64,000 nucleotides of DNA from Gemmiger sp. An87 (GCF_002159185.1 NZ_NFHD01000001.1:62001-126000), one strand, 5' to 3'; positions 8,675 to 16,228 are shown, numbered from the stretch's first letter. A program made the numbers and translations. Notes: generated by a model from the letters alone, not told the origin.

Positions 8675-9670
8675 ATGTATCCGGGACGGGTGGAGCTGCA
8701 TCTTCACATGGACGGCGCGCTGACCGAGGCCTTCGCGCGGGAGTGCCTGAAACAGCAGGGAATCAAAGAGCCGGAGGATCTGGCCGCGGCGCTGGCCGCC
8801 CAGCCGCTGTGCGAAAATCTGGTGGATTATTTAAAATGCTTCGACATTCCGCTGCGCATTCTGCAATACGCCGAAACGCTGGAGCGCTGCGCCTTTGACC
8901 TGGTCTGCCGCCTGGCCCGGCAGGGCCTGGTGTACGCCGAGCTGCGGTTTGCCCCCGCCAGCCACTGCGCAAAGGGCCTGACCCAGCAGCAGGCGGTGGA
9001 GGCGGTGCTGCGGGGCATCCGGGCCGCCCGGAAGAAGCACCCGGAGATCGGCATCGGGTTGCTGCTCTGCTTCATGGTGGGCGGCGATGAGGACCACGCA
9101 GCCACGCTGGAGGCCGCCCGGCGGTATCTGGGGCAGGGCGTTGTGGGGGTGGACATTGCCGGGGCCGAGGGCATGGTGCCCATGGAGCAGTACCGGCCTC
9201 TGTTCGCCCGGGCAAAGGCGGAGGGCATCCCTTTCACCATTCACGCGGGGGAGTGCGGCAGCTGGGAGAATATCCTCACCGCCCTTTCCTTCGGGGCGCA
9301 GCGCATCGGCCACGGCACCGCCGCCATCCGCTCCCGGGAGTGCATGGACCGGCTGCGGGAGAGCGGCGCGGCGCTGGAATGCTGCTTCACCAGCAACGTG
9401 CAGACCCGGGCGGTGGCGGACCCGGCGGAGCATCCCATCCGCAAATTCCAGCAGGCGGGGCTGCGGGTGACCGTGAACACCGACAACCCCACCGTTTCCG
9501 CCACCACTCTGGCCAATGAACACCGGGTGCTGGCGGAGCGGTTCGGCTTTTCCGACGAGGAGTTTTACCAAATGGACCGCACCGCGCTGGAAAGCGCCTT
9601 TGTGAGCGATGAAGAAAAGAAAACCCTGCTGGCCCGGCTGGAAGCGCTCTGGGCCCAGGGGCAGGAATAA
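8675..9670 (+). CDS. add: Adenosine deaminase
   Basis: A 331-residue amidohydrolase with all zinc-site motifs: ELHLHMDGA at the N-terminus (two zinc-binding His), catalytic IHAGECGS near residue 190, RIGHG near 212, and VTVNTDNP near 270 with the metal-binding Asp. It deaminates adenosine or deoxyadenosine to inosine in the cytoplasm for purine salvage. The usual HLDGS is HMDGA here, a mild change. ATG 8675 follows GGAAAGGACGGGAGAGCC. Monocistronic, bounded by its own promoter and a terminator. Confidence 0.93.
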   Translation: MYPGRVELHLHMDGALTEAFARECLKQQGIKEPEDLAAALAAQPLCENLVDYLKCFDIPLRILQYAETLERCAFDLVCRLARQGLVYAELRFAPASHCAKGLTQQQAVEAVLRGIRAARKKHPEIGIGLLLCFMVGGDEDHAATLEAARRYLGQGVVGVDIAGAEGMVPMEQYRPLFARAKAEGIPFTIHAGECGSWENILTALSFGAQRIGHGTAAIRSRECMDRLRESGAALECCFTSNVQTRAVADPAEHPIRKFQQAGLRVTVNTDNPTVSATTLANEHRVLAERFGFSDEEFYQMDRTALESAFVSDEEKKTLLARLEALWAQGQE

Positions 9671-9677
9671 ACGGAAA

Positions 9678-9712
9678 AAGGGGTGCGGGCCCGATGAGGA
9701 CCCGCACCCCTT
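9678..9712. terminator. Terminator between convergent add and corA genes
   Basis: A 12-bp perfect stem (AAGGGGTGCGGG / CCCGCACCCCTT) with an 11-nt loop. On the minus strand the stem is followed by T residues, giving a canonical terminator for corA; on the plus strand the tail is weaker. Confidence 0.8.
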
Positions 9713-9737
9713 GTGCGTGTTTTGGAAGGCCGGAGCC

Positions 9738-10649
9738 TTACCAGAAATTCTTTTTGCGGAAGTACCACAGGCTGCCCAGCAGAATTCCGGCGCTGACCAG
9801 AATCACCGCCGGATAGCCGTAGGCCCATTGCAGTTCGGGCATGTGGGCGAAGTTCATGCCGTACCATCCGGCGATCAGCGAAAGGGGCAGGCAGAGGGTG
9901 GTCACCACCGTGAGCACCTTCATGATCCGGTTCTGCCCGATGTCGATCTGGGCCTGGTATTCGCTGGCGATCTGGCTGGCGTATTCCCGCAGCATCTGGC
10001 TTTCCCCGCGCAGGCTCTCCACCCGGCGGCCGAAGTGGCCCATGCGCTGGGCGCTTTCCGGCCCCAGCAGGTCCTCGGCGTTTTCCAGCAAGGTGTCGGC
10101 CAGGTCGTTCAGTTGGGCGTAAAACCGGTTGCACCGGTTCAGCTCCTTGCGCAGTGCGCTCATCCGGTGGATGAACCGGTCGGTGTTCCCGGCAAGAATT
10201 TCCTGCTCCAGCTGGGCGGCCCGTTCCTCCAGCTGCTGGATGTAGGGCAGACCGTCCTGAATCAGAGCGGTGAGCAGGTCCACCAGAAAATCCCCCGCGC
10301 CGCCCTGGTCGTGGGGATGCATGGCCAGTACCTGCGCCAGCAGCGCCGCGCCGGTTTCCTCCGAGGCCAGCACAAGAACGTTCGAGCCCTCCCACACGAA
10401 AGCGAGGCTTTTGGCGGGCTGCTTGGCCCGGGCGGGAATGTGCAGCGCGCCCAGAATGCGCCCGGCGTCAAAATCCACCCGGCAGTAGCGCAGCTGGTCC
10501 GGCTGGGCCAGATGGGAGGGGGGCTTCAGCTGCTCGGGCAGGGGTGCGGCAGCGGCCGCCTCCGGCGTGAGCACCGCCAGCACCCGGTCCCAGGCAGAGG
10601 GCGGTTCGGGCAGGGGCTGCAGCGGGGCGGACAGTTGATAATAGGGCAT
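9738..10649 (-). CDS. corA: CorA family magnesium/cobalt transporter
   Basis: A 303-residue protein with a long alpha-helical cytoplasmic domain and two C-terminal membrane segments separated by the CorA signature YGMNF near residue 260. It forms a pentameric Mg2+ channel. The C-terminus RKKNFW is basic as usual. ATG 10649 has AAAGGAGG upstream. Transcribed alone from a well-formed promoter, divergent from the M24 peptidase gene. Confidence 0.92.
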   Translation of the reverse strand: MPYYQLSAPLQPLPEPPSAWDRVLAVLTPEAAAAAPLPEQLKPPSHLAQPDQLRYCRVDFDAGRILGALHIPARAKQPAKSLAFVWEGSNVLVLASEETGAALLAQVLAMHPHDQGGAGDFLVDLLTALIQDGLPYIQQLEERAAQLEQEILAGNTDRFIHRMSALRKELNRCNRFYAQLNDLADTLLENAEDLLGPESAQRMGHFGRRVESLRGESQMLREYASQIASEYQAQIDIGQNRIMKVLTVVTTLCLPLSLIAGWYGMNFAHMPELQWAYGYPAVILVSAGILLGSLWYFRKKNFW

Positions 10650-10673
10650 AACACAGCGCCTCCTTTGCCGCCC

Positions 10674-10702
10674 ATTATAGCACACCCGGCCCGGCGGGGC
10701 AA
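10674..10702 (-). promoter_or_regulatory. corA promoter
   Basis: On the minus strand TTGCCC (10697-10702), 17-bp spacer and TATAAT (10674-10679) preceded by TGC, an extended -10. It lies 25 bp before the corA start. Confidence 0.75.
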
Positions 10703-10712
10703 AGCGCGGGCG

Positions 10713-10741
10713 TTGACAGCGGCCCGCCCGGTGATTATGAT
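10713..10741 (+). promoter_or_regulatory. Promoter of the M24 peptidase gene
   Basis: TTGACA (10713-10718) and TATGAT (10736-10741) are exactly 17 bp apart, close to the sigma-A consensus, and 60 bp upstream of the peptidase start. AAGGAGG precedes the ATG. Confidence 0.78.
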
Positions 10742-10800
10742 GGAGATAATGATTTGGACAGCGGCCCGATACGCCGCAAAAGCAAGGAGGCAGTAAAACC

Positions 10801-11880
10801 ATGGAAGAGGTTTGGAAGGCCCGCCGGGAGCGGGTGCTGGGCGCGATGGAGGCCCAGGGGCTGGAGCAGATGATCGTGAGCGATCCCAAGAGCGTCTGGT
10901 ATCTGACCGGCGTGGATGTGGAGCCCTATGAGCGGCTGTTTGCGCTGTATCTGCGCAAGGAGGGCAGTGTGCTGTTTTTGAACCGGCTGTTCCATGTGCC
11001 GAATCCTCCCTGCGAGGCGGTGTGGATGACCGACACCGACGACGGCGTGGGCATGATCGCCGCCCGGGTGGACAAGACAAAGCCCCTGGGCATTGATAAG
11101 GAATGGCCCGCCCGGTTCCTGCTGCCCCTGATGGCCGCCTGCCCGGGCATGGAGTGCCGCCTTGCTTCGGACTGTGTGGACGACGCCCGGGCCCGCAAGG
11201 ACGAGGCCGAGCGGGAGCTGATGCGCATGAACTCCCGCCTGAACGACGAGGTGATGCGCCGCACCGCGGCCTTTTTGAAGGAGGGCATGACCGAGAAGGA
11301 GGGCGAGGCCTTCGTTCTGGCCCAGTATAAGGAGCTGGGCTGCGAGGATGTGTCCTTTGCGCCCATCGTGTCCTTCGGAGCAAACGCGGCGGACCCCCAT
11401 CACATGCCGGACGAGACCCGTCTGAAGGCCGGGGACTGCATCGTGCTGGACATCGGCGGCAAAAAGCAGCGGTATTGCTCGGACATGACCCGCACCTACT
11501 TCTGCAAGCAGGCGTACCCGAAGTATGCCGCCATCCATGATCTGGTGCGCCGGGCCAACGAGGCCGCCGAGGCACTGGTGAAGCCGGGCGTGAAGCTGAG
11601 CGAGCTGGATGCCGCCGCCCGGAATCTGATTGCCGCCGAGGGCTACGGCGAGTATTTCACCCACCGGCTGGGGCATTTCATCGGCCAGACCGACCACGAG
11701 CAGGGCGACGTGAGCAGCACAAGCCCTCTGATGGCTGAGGAGGGCATGATCTTCTCCATCGAGCCGGGCGTTTACCTGCCGGGCGAATTCGGCGTGCGGG
11801 TGGAGGACCTGGTGCTGGTGACCGCCGGCGGCTGTGAGGTGCTGAACCAGGTGGATAAGCACTGGAGCCTGATCGGCTAA
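10801..11880 (+). CDS. M24 family metallopeptidase (Xaa-Pro aminopeptidase-like)
   Basis: A 359-residue protein with an N-terminal creatinase-like domain (1-125) and a C-terminal pita-bread domain. All five metal ligands are visible: Asp in VLDIGG, Asp in YCSDMTRTYF, His in HRLGHFIG, Glu in IFSIEPGVY and Glu in VRVEDLVLV. It removes N-terminal residues in front of proline from peptides in the cytoplasm. Own promoter and terminator. Confidence 0.92.
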   Translation: MEEVWKARRERVLGAMEAQGLEQMIVSDPKSVWYLTGVDVEPYERLFALYLRKEGSVLFLNRLFHVPNPPCEAVWMTDTDDGVGMIAARVDKTKPLGIDKEWPARFLLPLMAACPGMECRLASDCVDDARARKDEAERELMRMNSRLNDEVMRRTAAFLKEGMTEKEGEAFVLAQYKELGCEDVSFAPIVSFGANAADPHHMPDETRLKAGDCIVLDIGGKKQRYCSDMTRTYFCKQAYPKYAAIHDLVRRANEAAEALVKPGVKLSELDAAARNLIAAEGYGEYFTHRLGHFIGQTDHEQGDVSSTSPLMAEEGMIFSIEPGVYLPGEFGVRVEDLVLVTAGGCEVLNQVDKHWSLIG

Positions 11881-11893
11881 AGCAAAAAGCGAA

Positions 11894-11943
11894 AAAATCC
11901 CGGCGGTGCGCAAATTTCAAATTGACGCGCCGCCGGGATTTTG
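11894..11943. terminator. Terminator overlapping the promoter of the cut tRNA gene
   Basis: AAAATCCCGGCGG TGCG pairs with CGCGCCGCCGGGATTTT (17-bp stem, one mismatch) and has T/A tails on both sides. The -35 box of the next promoter lies inside the right half of the hairpin. Confidence 0.8.
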
Positions 11944-11950
11944 TTATAAT
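11922..11950 (+). promoter_or_regulatory. Promoter of the truncated tRNA-Ser
   Basis: TTGACG (11922-11927), 17-bp spacer and TATAAT (11945-11950), 20 bp before the first base of the tRNA 5' half. The promoter appears intact although the tRNA gene is not. Confidence 0.75.
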
Positions 11951-11970
11951 AGACGATGCAAATCCAATCT

Positions 11971-12010
11971 GGAGAGTTGTCCGAGTGGTCGAAGGTGCGA
12001 AACTCGAAAT
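11971..12010 (+). pseudogene. tRNA-Ser(CGA) 5' half, cut at the anticodon loop
   Basis: The first 40 bases read as a serine tRNA: acceptor strand GGAGAGT, D-arm, and an anticodon loop CTCGAAA like that of the intact tRNA-Ser at 12,432. After this loop the 3' side of the anticodon stem, the long variable arm and the T-arm are missing; unrelated sequence follows. Tyrosine integrases commonly cross over at anticodon loops, so this looks like the scar of an earlier integration or deletion. Confidence 0.7.
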
Positions 12011-12170
12011 CATGTTTCCACTTTGGAAGTCCAAACTGCCGAAAAGCCAGTAACCATGCGGGTTTGCGGGCAAGTTCAAATTGTGAATTGGGGTCTGTTC
12101 TATCCTGTTGTTCTTCCCAATTTCCACGGCTTGAATTTTGCGGGAAAATGGCTATAATGAGAGCAGCCAT
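12004..12170 (+). repeat. Imperfect direct repeat, copy 1
   Basis: Begins in the anticodon loop of the cut tRNA at TCGAAATCA and runs about 165 bp. It shares with copy 2, in the same order, TCGAAATCA.GTTTCC, AACCATGCGGGTT, GTTCAAATTG, TTCTATCCTGTTGTTCTTCC and a TATAA-box near the end (TATAAT at 12153-12158). Confidence 0.75.
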
Positions 12171-12261
12171 CTGACAGCCACTTTGAGAGGTATGTTTTGG
12201 GGTTCCGTAGTTACCGCTATCGTCCCTGATTTACCGTCATCATCCAAGTTGGTGTAATGAT

Positions 12262-12422
12262 TCGAAATCAGGTTTCCTATGCGGAGTGCCAAACGGCTGA
12301 AACCCTTGGAACCATGCGGGTTCCAGCCGAGTTCAAATTGAATAATGTTGCTTGTTCTATCCTGTTGTTCTTCCCGATTTCCACCGGCTGAATTGGTCGG
12401 CGGGTCGGGACCAGGGATATAA
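12262..12422 (+). repeat. Imperfect direct repeat, copy 2
   Basis: Same blocks as copy 1, 258 bp further on. It ends with GATATAAC about 10 bp before the intact tRNA-Ser, so its end may act as the tRNA promoter. The 91 bp between the copies are not repeated and show no gene. Confidence 0.75.
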
Positions 12423-12431
12423 CATAAATTT

Positions 12432-12525
12432 GGAGATGTACCCAAGCGGTTGAAGGGTCCGCACTCGAAATGCGGTAGGTCGGCTCAAAACCGGCGCGAG
12501 AGTTCGAATCTCTCCATCTCCGCCA
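12432..12525 (+). tRNA. tRNA-Ser (anticodon CGA)
   Basis: Full cloverleaf: acceptor GGAGATG pairs with CATCTCC; anticodon stem CCGCA/TGCGG with loop CTCGAAA (anticodon CGA at 12466-12468); long variable arm GGTCGGCTCAAAACCGGC typical of serine; T-arm GAGAGTTCGAATCTCTC; discriminator G and encoded CCA at 12523-12525. It reads UCG codons. Confidence 0.96.
12499..12525 (+). other. Probable attachment site (attL) at the tRNA 3' end
   Basis: The integrase gene lies 40 bp beyond the tRNA and points toward it, the usual layout when an element inserts at a tRNA 3' end. The duplicated core would be the T-arm/acceptor sequence. The other copy (attR) must lie beyond the right edge of the window, so the core cannot be delimited here. 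Confidence 0.4.
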
Positions 12526-12526
12526 T

Positions 12527-12560
12527 GAGGTCTGCCAGCGAAAAGCTGGTAGACCTCTTT
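12527..12560 (+). terminator. Terminator at the ICE/tRNA junction
   Basis: GAGGTCTGCCAGC-GAAAA-GCTGGTAGACCTC (13-bp stem with one G-T) followed by TTTCCTTTTT. It follows the tRNA and ends transcription toward the integrase 3' end. Confidence 0.82.
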
Positions 12561-12565
12561 CCTTT

Positions 12566-13852
12566 TTATGGAGAAACCGCCGATAGGTTTTGTAGCATGG
12601 GCGCCACAATGTCCTGCTCAATGGCTGCGGCGGATTGTTTTTTCGTGGCATATTGCAGATGCCCGTAAATATCCACCGTTGTCGAGATCTCACTGTGTCC
12701 CAGCCACTCCTTTACCTGTTCCATCGGAACACCGTTGGCCAGCAAAAGCGAGGCACAGGTATGGCGAAGATCGTGGAAACGAATGTGCCTTAAATTGTTC
12801 TTGGCAAGCAACTTCCCAAAGGTCGAGGACACATAGTTGGGTTTAATAAGATTGCCGATCACATCGACACAGACATATCCCAGATATTCTTTGTTGTAGG
12901 AACGCCCGCACAGCTTGCGATTTTCTTCCTGCTGTTTCTTGGCCTCCAGCAACCGCTCTTTCAAAAAAGGAATCAATGGATAAGTCCGCAAACTGGATTT
13001 GTTTTTTGCCTTGTCCTTCTTAATCGTGACCCGTTCTCCCTTTACATTGCAAGTTGTTACCGTATGCCGGATGGAGAAGCAGTTATGGTTGAAGTCAAAG
13101 GCACTCCATTTCAGACCGATAACTTCACTGCGGCGCAGGCCGTAAAAAGCAGTCAGAAGAACTACCAGTTCGATCTTATGCCCCTTGATGACTTCAAACA
13201 GATTCAGGACTTCCGAATCCAGGTAGTAGTCACCCTTGAAGGGTTCAGGCTTGGAAATGATAATCCGGTCAGCCGGATTGTTTGGAATCAGATTTTTGTC
13301 AACCGCATAATTCAACGCCCCATGAATCAGAGCGTGGTAATGTTTAACGGTGGTCGGCTTGACCCGTTCCAATTCTTTCTCATAAAAAGCGAGAATATCT
13401 TGTTTGGTAAGGTCACAAAGGGCGACAGGATGCTCTCGGAAATACGGGGCGATGGGGTTGTTAAGCTGTTGTTCGTATCCCGAATAGGTCGAGAGTTCAA
13501 TGGGCTTGCTGTCCATCACCCGTCCGGTAGCAGACTTGTACTTGTACTCAAGCCACTGGTACAGGAAATCCACAAAGGAAATCGCTGCGGATGACGGGCC
13601 AGACGGAGAAGCCGACTGCTGTGAGGCCGTAGCCTCCTGAAGCAGCTTTTCCGTCCATTCTTTTCGGATGGTGGGAAGCATATTGTTTGCCCAGGTCTTA
13701 TTGCCCTTGACTTTCTTATGGGTGGGAATCCATTTGGGCTTTCTCTTACCGTTCTCATCGGTAAGGTTTAGAACCCAATAGAGATACCCTTTTTTCTCGG
13801 CCACATGGCCGGAGATTAGTTTGCTGTTTTCTTGCAGGTGTACCGCTGGCAT
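12566..13852 (-). CDS. int: Tyrosine-type site-specific integrase of the ICE
   Basis: A 428-residue recombinase: N-terminal AP2/arm-type DNA-binding region (residues 10-60, WVLNLTDENGKRKPKW), SAM-like core-binding domain (about 95-200), and catalytic domain with Arg in YGLRRSEVIGLKW, HDLRHTCASLLL (His-x-x-Arg), WLGHSEISTT and the nucleophile Tyr in VDIYGHLQ. It integrates and, with excisionase, excises the element at the tRNA. ATG 13852 is chosen over the upstream 13888 because AAAGGAGGAAC precedes it. Confidence 0.95.
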   Translation of the reverse strand: MPAVHLQENSKLISGHVAEKKGYLYWVLNLTDENGKRKPKWIPTHKKVKGNKTWANNMLPTIRKEWTEKLLQEATASQQSASPSGPSSAAISFVDFLYQWLEYKYKSATGRVMDSKPIELSTYSGYEQQLNNPIAPYFREHPVALCDLTKQDILAFYEKELERVKPTTVKHYHALIHGALNYAVDKNLIPNNPADRIIISKPEPFKGDYYLDSEVLNLFEVIKGHKIELVVLLTAFYGLRRSEVIGLKWSAFDFNHNCFSIRHTVTTCNVKGERVTIKKDKAKNKSSLRTYPLIPFLKERLLEAKKQQEENRKLCGRSYNKEYLGYVCVDVIGNLIKPNYVSSTFGKLLAKNNLRHIRFHDLRHTCASLLLANGVPMEQVKEWLGHSEISTTVDIYGHLQYATKKQSAAAIEQDIVAPMLQNLSAVSP

Positions 13853-13999
13853 ACTGATCTGTTCCTCCTTTTGCGGTATTGAGTTCACCTACCAATGACA
13901 CCTTTATTGTATCATCGGACAGAACAAAACTCCAGGTAAATCCGCGTCAGAATTGTTAACTTTCTGCGTCTATCCGGTGAAGATCGACACCATAGCCTG

Positions 14000-14242
14000 C
14001 TACTCCGCAAAAGTGGAGCAGGTGATTTTCAAATAACGAAGAATGTGGGCTTTGGGGATGCGGTAAGCCCGTCCAATTTTAAGGTACTCAATTTTCCCAT
14101 CTTTAAGTAACTTGTACCCGGTTTTTGTACTGACGCCAAGCGCCTCACACATTTGACCAATGTCCATCACATCCGGGTAGTCTTTTAACATCAATCGGTA
14201 GGCATCTCTGGGAGAGAGTAGGCCGCCGTCATTTTCATACAT
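14000..14242 (-). CDS. xis: Excisionase-family helix-turn-helix protein
   Basis: An 80-residue MerR/AlpA-like winged helix protein: IGQMCEALGVSTKTGYKLLK recognition helix followed by YLKIGRAYRIPKAHILRYL wing, the standard excise-domain layout. Directly upstream of int on the same strand, so it is the likely recombination directionality factor. Its start overlaps the end of the MazF-like gene by 8 bp, indicating one operon mazF-xis-int. Confidence 0.88.
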   Translation of the reverse strand: MYENDGGLLSPRDAYRLMLKDYPDVMDIGQMCEALGVSTKTGYKLLKDGKIEYLKIGRAYRIPKAHILRYLKITCSTFAE

Positions 14243-14612
14243 TGTGAGTCCTCCTTTCGTTGGGGTATCCTATGCCGATGCTGATTGCCAGGGCTGCATC
14301 TACCTCCAGCATTTTTTCTTTACTGATACGCCCAATGTAACCACGGAGCCGCTTCCGGTCTATTGTCCGCAGTTGTTCCAACAGAAGCAGAGAGGTAGGC
14401 GCAAGCCCCGGCACATTCTCAAGTAGGATATGGGTAGGCAGACTGTTCTTCGCTTTTCTGCTGGTGATGGCTGCTGCAACAACGGTAGGACTAAAGTGAT
14501 TCCCCACATCATTTTGGATAACAAGGACAGGGCGGATGCCGCCTTGCTCGGAGCCGACCACCGGGTTCAGGTCTGCATAGAACAGATCGCCACGCCGGAT
14601 AGCCTTTCGCAT
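14235..14612 (-). CDS. MazF/PemK-type endoribonuclease toxin
   Basis: A 125-residue protein with the MazF opening RRGDLFYADLNPVVGSEQGG and RPVLVIQND, central VVAAAITSRK and the EQLRTIDRKRL block. MazF proteins cut mRNA at short motifs in the cytoplasm and are usually held by a MazE antitoxin. No MazE-like gene is visible upstream or downstream; the overlapping excisionase-type protein is the only partner. It may stabilise the element or report excision. AGGAGGTCAG precedes ATG 14612. Confidence 0.88.
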   Translation of the reverse strand: MRKAIRRGDLFYADLNPVVGSEQGGIRPVLVIQNDVGNHFSPTVVAAAITSRKAKNSLPTHILLENVPGLAPTSLLLLEQLRTIDRKRLRGYIGRISKEKMLEVDAALAISIGIGYPNERRTHNV

Positions 14613-14638
14613 AAACTGACCTCCTGAATATTAAGTAA

Positions 14639-14681
14639 GCCGGAAAACGGGGCAGACCATAAGACCTGCCCCATTTCCGGC
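14639..14681. repeat. Inverted repeat upstream of the mazF-like gene
   Basis: GCCGGAAAACGGGGCAG and CTGCCCCATTTCCGGC form a 16-bp stem with one bulged base and a 10-nt loop. It lies 27 bp upstream of the mazF-like start, in its untranslated leader. There is no T-run on either side, so a regulatory site or RNA leader structure is more likely than a terminator. Confidence 0.55.
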
Positions 14682-15103
14682 GAAATACAAAATCCGATTT
14701 GTTTTCTTGTTATGTGCCATTTGTCCTTGACACCCCGCACATATTGGGAAGTCATCAGTGACCGGCAGCGAACCGGCCCACGGGAATCTCACCCCTCCGA
14801 GGATCTCTCCGAGCTGCCCCCATTGCGTGATCCTGCAACCAGATGGTTTCCAAATGTTATGGACTACTCTGATCTTAAGCAGGGCTGTGGCTGGACAGGA
14901 GTACCATTATGCCCCTTTCCGGTCATGGCCGCGCCGGGTGCTGCCCGGTTTTTACAGGCTGCCGTTACTCGCTCATACAGGACAGGATTGTATGCAAGAC
15001 CAATTATGATAATCAGGTGGGATCTGCTCATCATGTCCGTATATCATGGCGCGGCCCCTGAATCGGCTTTAGCTCTTCGAGCTGGAAAGGGGGGATGTTA
15101 CTG
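14682..15103. other. Intergenic region without a recognisable gene
   Basis: A 420-bp stretch with moderate GC. A 130-codon frame on the plus strand (14712-15104) has no RBS and odd composition and is not accepted. Several short GC-rich dyads such as CCTCCGAGGATCTCTCCGAG suggest RNA structure, but I cannot assign it to a known family. Confidence 0.35.
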
Positions 15104-15262
15104 ATGAATGAGTATGCGGTTGTCAAGGTACAGGTGAAAGAAGAACACTCGAAAGAATGCCTTTCACCTATCGTCCTGAAACCGCAGGGGTGTCAACCCT
15201 GTGCCGCAAAATATTTTTTAAGTTTGGCAATCGCCAGGTTTATGGACTTGGCAACGGCTTGA
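15104..15262 (+). CDS. Possible small protein (52 aa)
   Basis: ATG at 15104 follows GGGGGGATGTTACTG and opens a 52-codon frame (MNEYAVVKVQVKEEHSKECL...), with Cys residues at 19, 30 and 33. It runs antisense into the 3' end of the sigma-like gene. The RBS is acceptable but nothing is recognised; it could be chance. Confidence 0.3.
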   Translation: MNEYAVVKVQVKEEHSKECLSPIVLKPQGCQPCAAKYFLSLAIARFMDLATA

Positions 15263-15702
15263 TGGCTTGTCCCTTCCATGCGACCGATCTGCCGGGTAGA
15301 GAGTCCCTGAAAAACATGAAGCCGGAATCGCCGTTTCTGAACCTCGGTCAAAGCGCCCACTGTAAAAAGCTGCTCCAGGGCTTTCCAGGCATACTTGCGG
15401 TTCTGTATGTCAACAACTCGTTCTTCCCATTCTTCATCCAGAGCGCGAGTGGCACAATGCTCCGTTTCCTCCAAACCGTGGATCGAAACATCCTTGCGGG
15501 TCTGGGCGCTCTCTGCCCGATCCTGCTCATAGTAAATTTGATCGGACAGGGCTTTCAGCTCTGCAAAGTCATGTTCCGTTTTGTCAGGATTCTCCTTCAG
15601 ATAATCCTCCAGTGTGATTTCTATGATTTCGTTATGAAAGCGATAAACGATATTTGGGCTGTTTTTGTTTATCGCATAGTCGCTTTTGCGATAATTTTGC
15701 AC
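15193..15702 (-). CDS. Sigma-70 region 4-like regulatory protein of the ICE
   Basis: A 169-residue protein: an acidic, helical N-terminus and a C-terminal sigma region 4 helix-turn-helix (LTEVQKRRFRLHVFQGLSTR, then QIGRMEGTSHQAVAKSINLA). It lacks region 2, so it is not a complete sigma factor; similar proteins sit near the recombination modules of Tn916-like and other Firmicutes ICEs. I choose the GTG at 15702 because CGGAGG lies 8 bp upstream; reading further upstream to 16017 crosses a hairpin-rich non-coding stretch. The RBS is inside a perfect hairpin (see next entry). Confidence 0.8.
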   Translation of the reverse strand: MQNYRKSDYAINKNSPNIVYRFHNEIIEITLEDYLKENPDKTEHDFAELKALSDQIYYEQDRAESAQTRKDVSIHGLEETEHCATRALDEEWEERVVDIQNRKYAWKALEQLFTVGALTEVQKRRFRLHVFQGLSTRQIGRMEGTSHQAVAKSINLAIAKLKKYFAAQG

Positions 15703-15710
15703 CTCTGTTA

Positions 15711-15747
15711 CCTCCGATTTGTTTTTTTGTGGAAAACAAATCGGAGG
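15711..15747 (-). promoter_or_regulatory. Perfect hairpin containing the RBS of the sigma-like gene
   Basis: CCTCCGATTTGTTTT and AAAACAAATCGGAGG are a 15-bp perfect inverted repeat with a 7-nt loop. On the minus-strand mRNA the 3' arm ends in CGGAGG, the RBS of the sigma-like gene, so translation should be blocked when the hairpin forms. Confidence 0.65.
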
Positions 15748-15783
15748 TGGCGGCCCCCTAACTCTTTGTTCAGGGAGCCTTAA

Positions 15784-15939
15784 ATGAAAGCGGCCGACTT
15801 TGTATCGGAATACAAAATCAGCCGCTTCCTGGATATGTGCATTGAGAAGTCCAATAGAGCAGGCAGCACCGGCAGGCGGGGGTTTGTCCCCGCTTGGGGA
15901 AAACTCCCGCGCACAAAAACGCAGACCAACGCCTATTGA
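15784..15939 (+). CDS. Possible small protein (51 aa)
   Basis: ATG 15784 is preceded by GGGAGCCTTAA and opens 51 codons (MKAADFVSEYKISRFLDMCIEK...). The beginning overlaps a 36-bp palindrome. No family recognised; composition after residue 27 turns Gly/Arg-rich. It may be a relic or chance frame. Confidence 0.3.
   Translation: MKAADFVSEYKISRFLDMCIEKSNRAGSTGRRGFVPAWGKLPRTKTQTNAY
15790..15825. repeat. 36-bp palindrome
   Basis: GCGGCCGACTTTGTAT, loop CGGA, ATACAAAATCAGCCGC: 14 of 16 positions pair. It lies 43 bp beyond the RBS hairpin of the sigma-like gene, in the same leader. Possible protein-binding site or structured leader RNA. Confidence 0.55.
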
Positions 15940-16197
15940 AATTTGTCCATTGAAAGCCGTGTGTCGTTGATATGGGACAAAAAGCAACTTCTCAATGCTG
16001 CGGATTTTCTGATCCATAGCACTGTTACTCCTTGTCCGCTGCTATGCGGACGGCACACAGGCGGCTGGCATCATCCCCTTTCTTCCATCAATGTGGCAGT
16101 TCTACGCTGCCGCCTTTGCTGATAATTTTTAATTGTAAGTTCTAAATTTGGAGAACCTTGACGGTTTCCCTCGGAATTTGTCGATAGCATAAAGAAA

Positions 16198-16228
16198 GGC
16201 GGCCCTTATCCATAAGATAAAGACCGCC
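16198..16228 (-). terminator. Terminator for the winged-helix gene operon
   Basis: On the minus strand GGCGGTCTTTATC-TTATG-GATAAGGGCCGCC is followed by TTTCTTT. It lies 230 bp after the winged-helix stop codon and probably ends the minus-strand operon. Confidence 0.7.

Noticed and set aside
11877-12693. Several 70-140 codon frames across the tRNA region
   Set aside because: They run through tRNA sequence and the repeats on the opposite strand and have no gene-like features.
14712-15104. 130-codon plus-strand frame in the gap after mazF
   Set aside because: No RBS, no family, irregular composition; treated as non-coding.
15703-16017. N-terminal extension of the sigma-like protein to an ATG at 16017
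   Set aside because: It would translate through a perfect hairpin and a palindrome; the GTG at 15702 has a good RBS and fits the family length.
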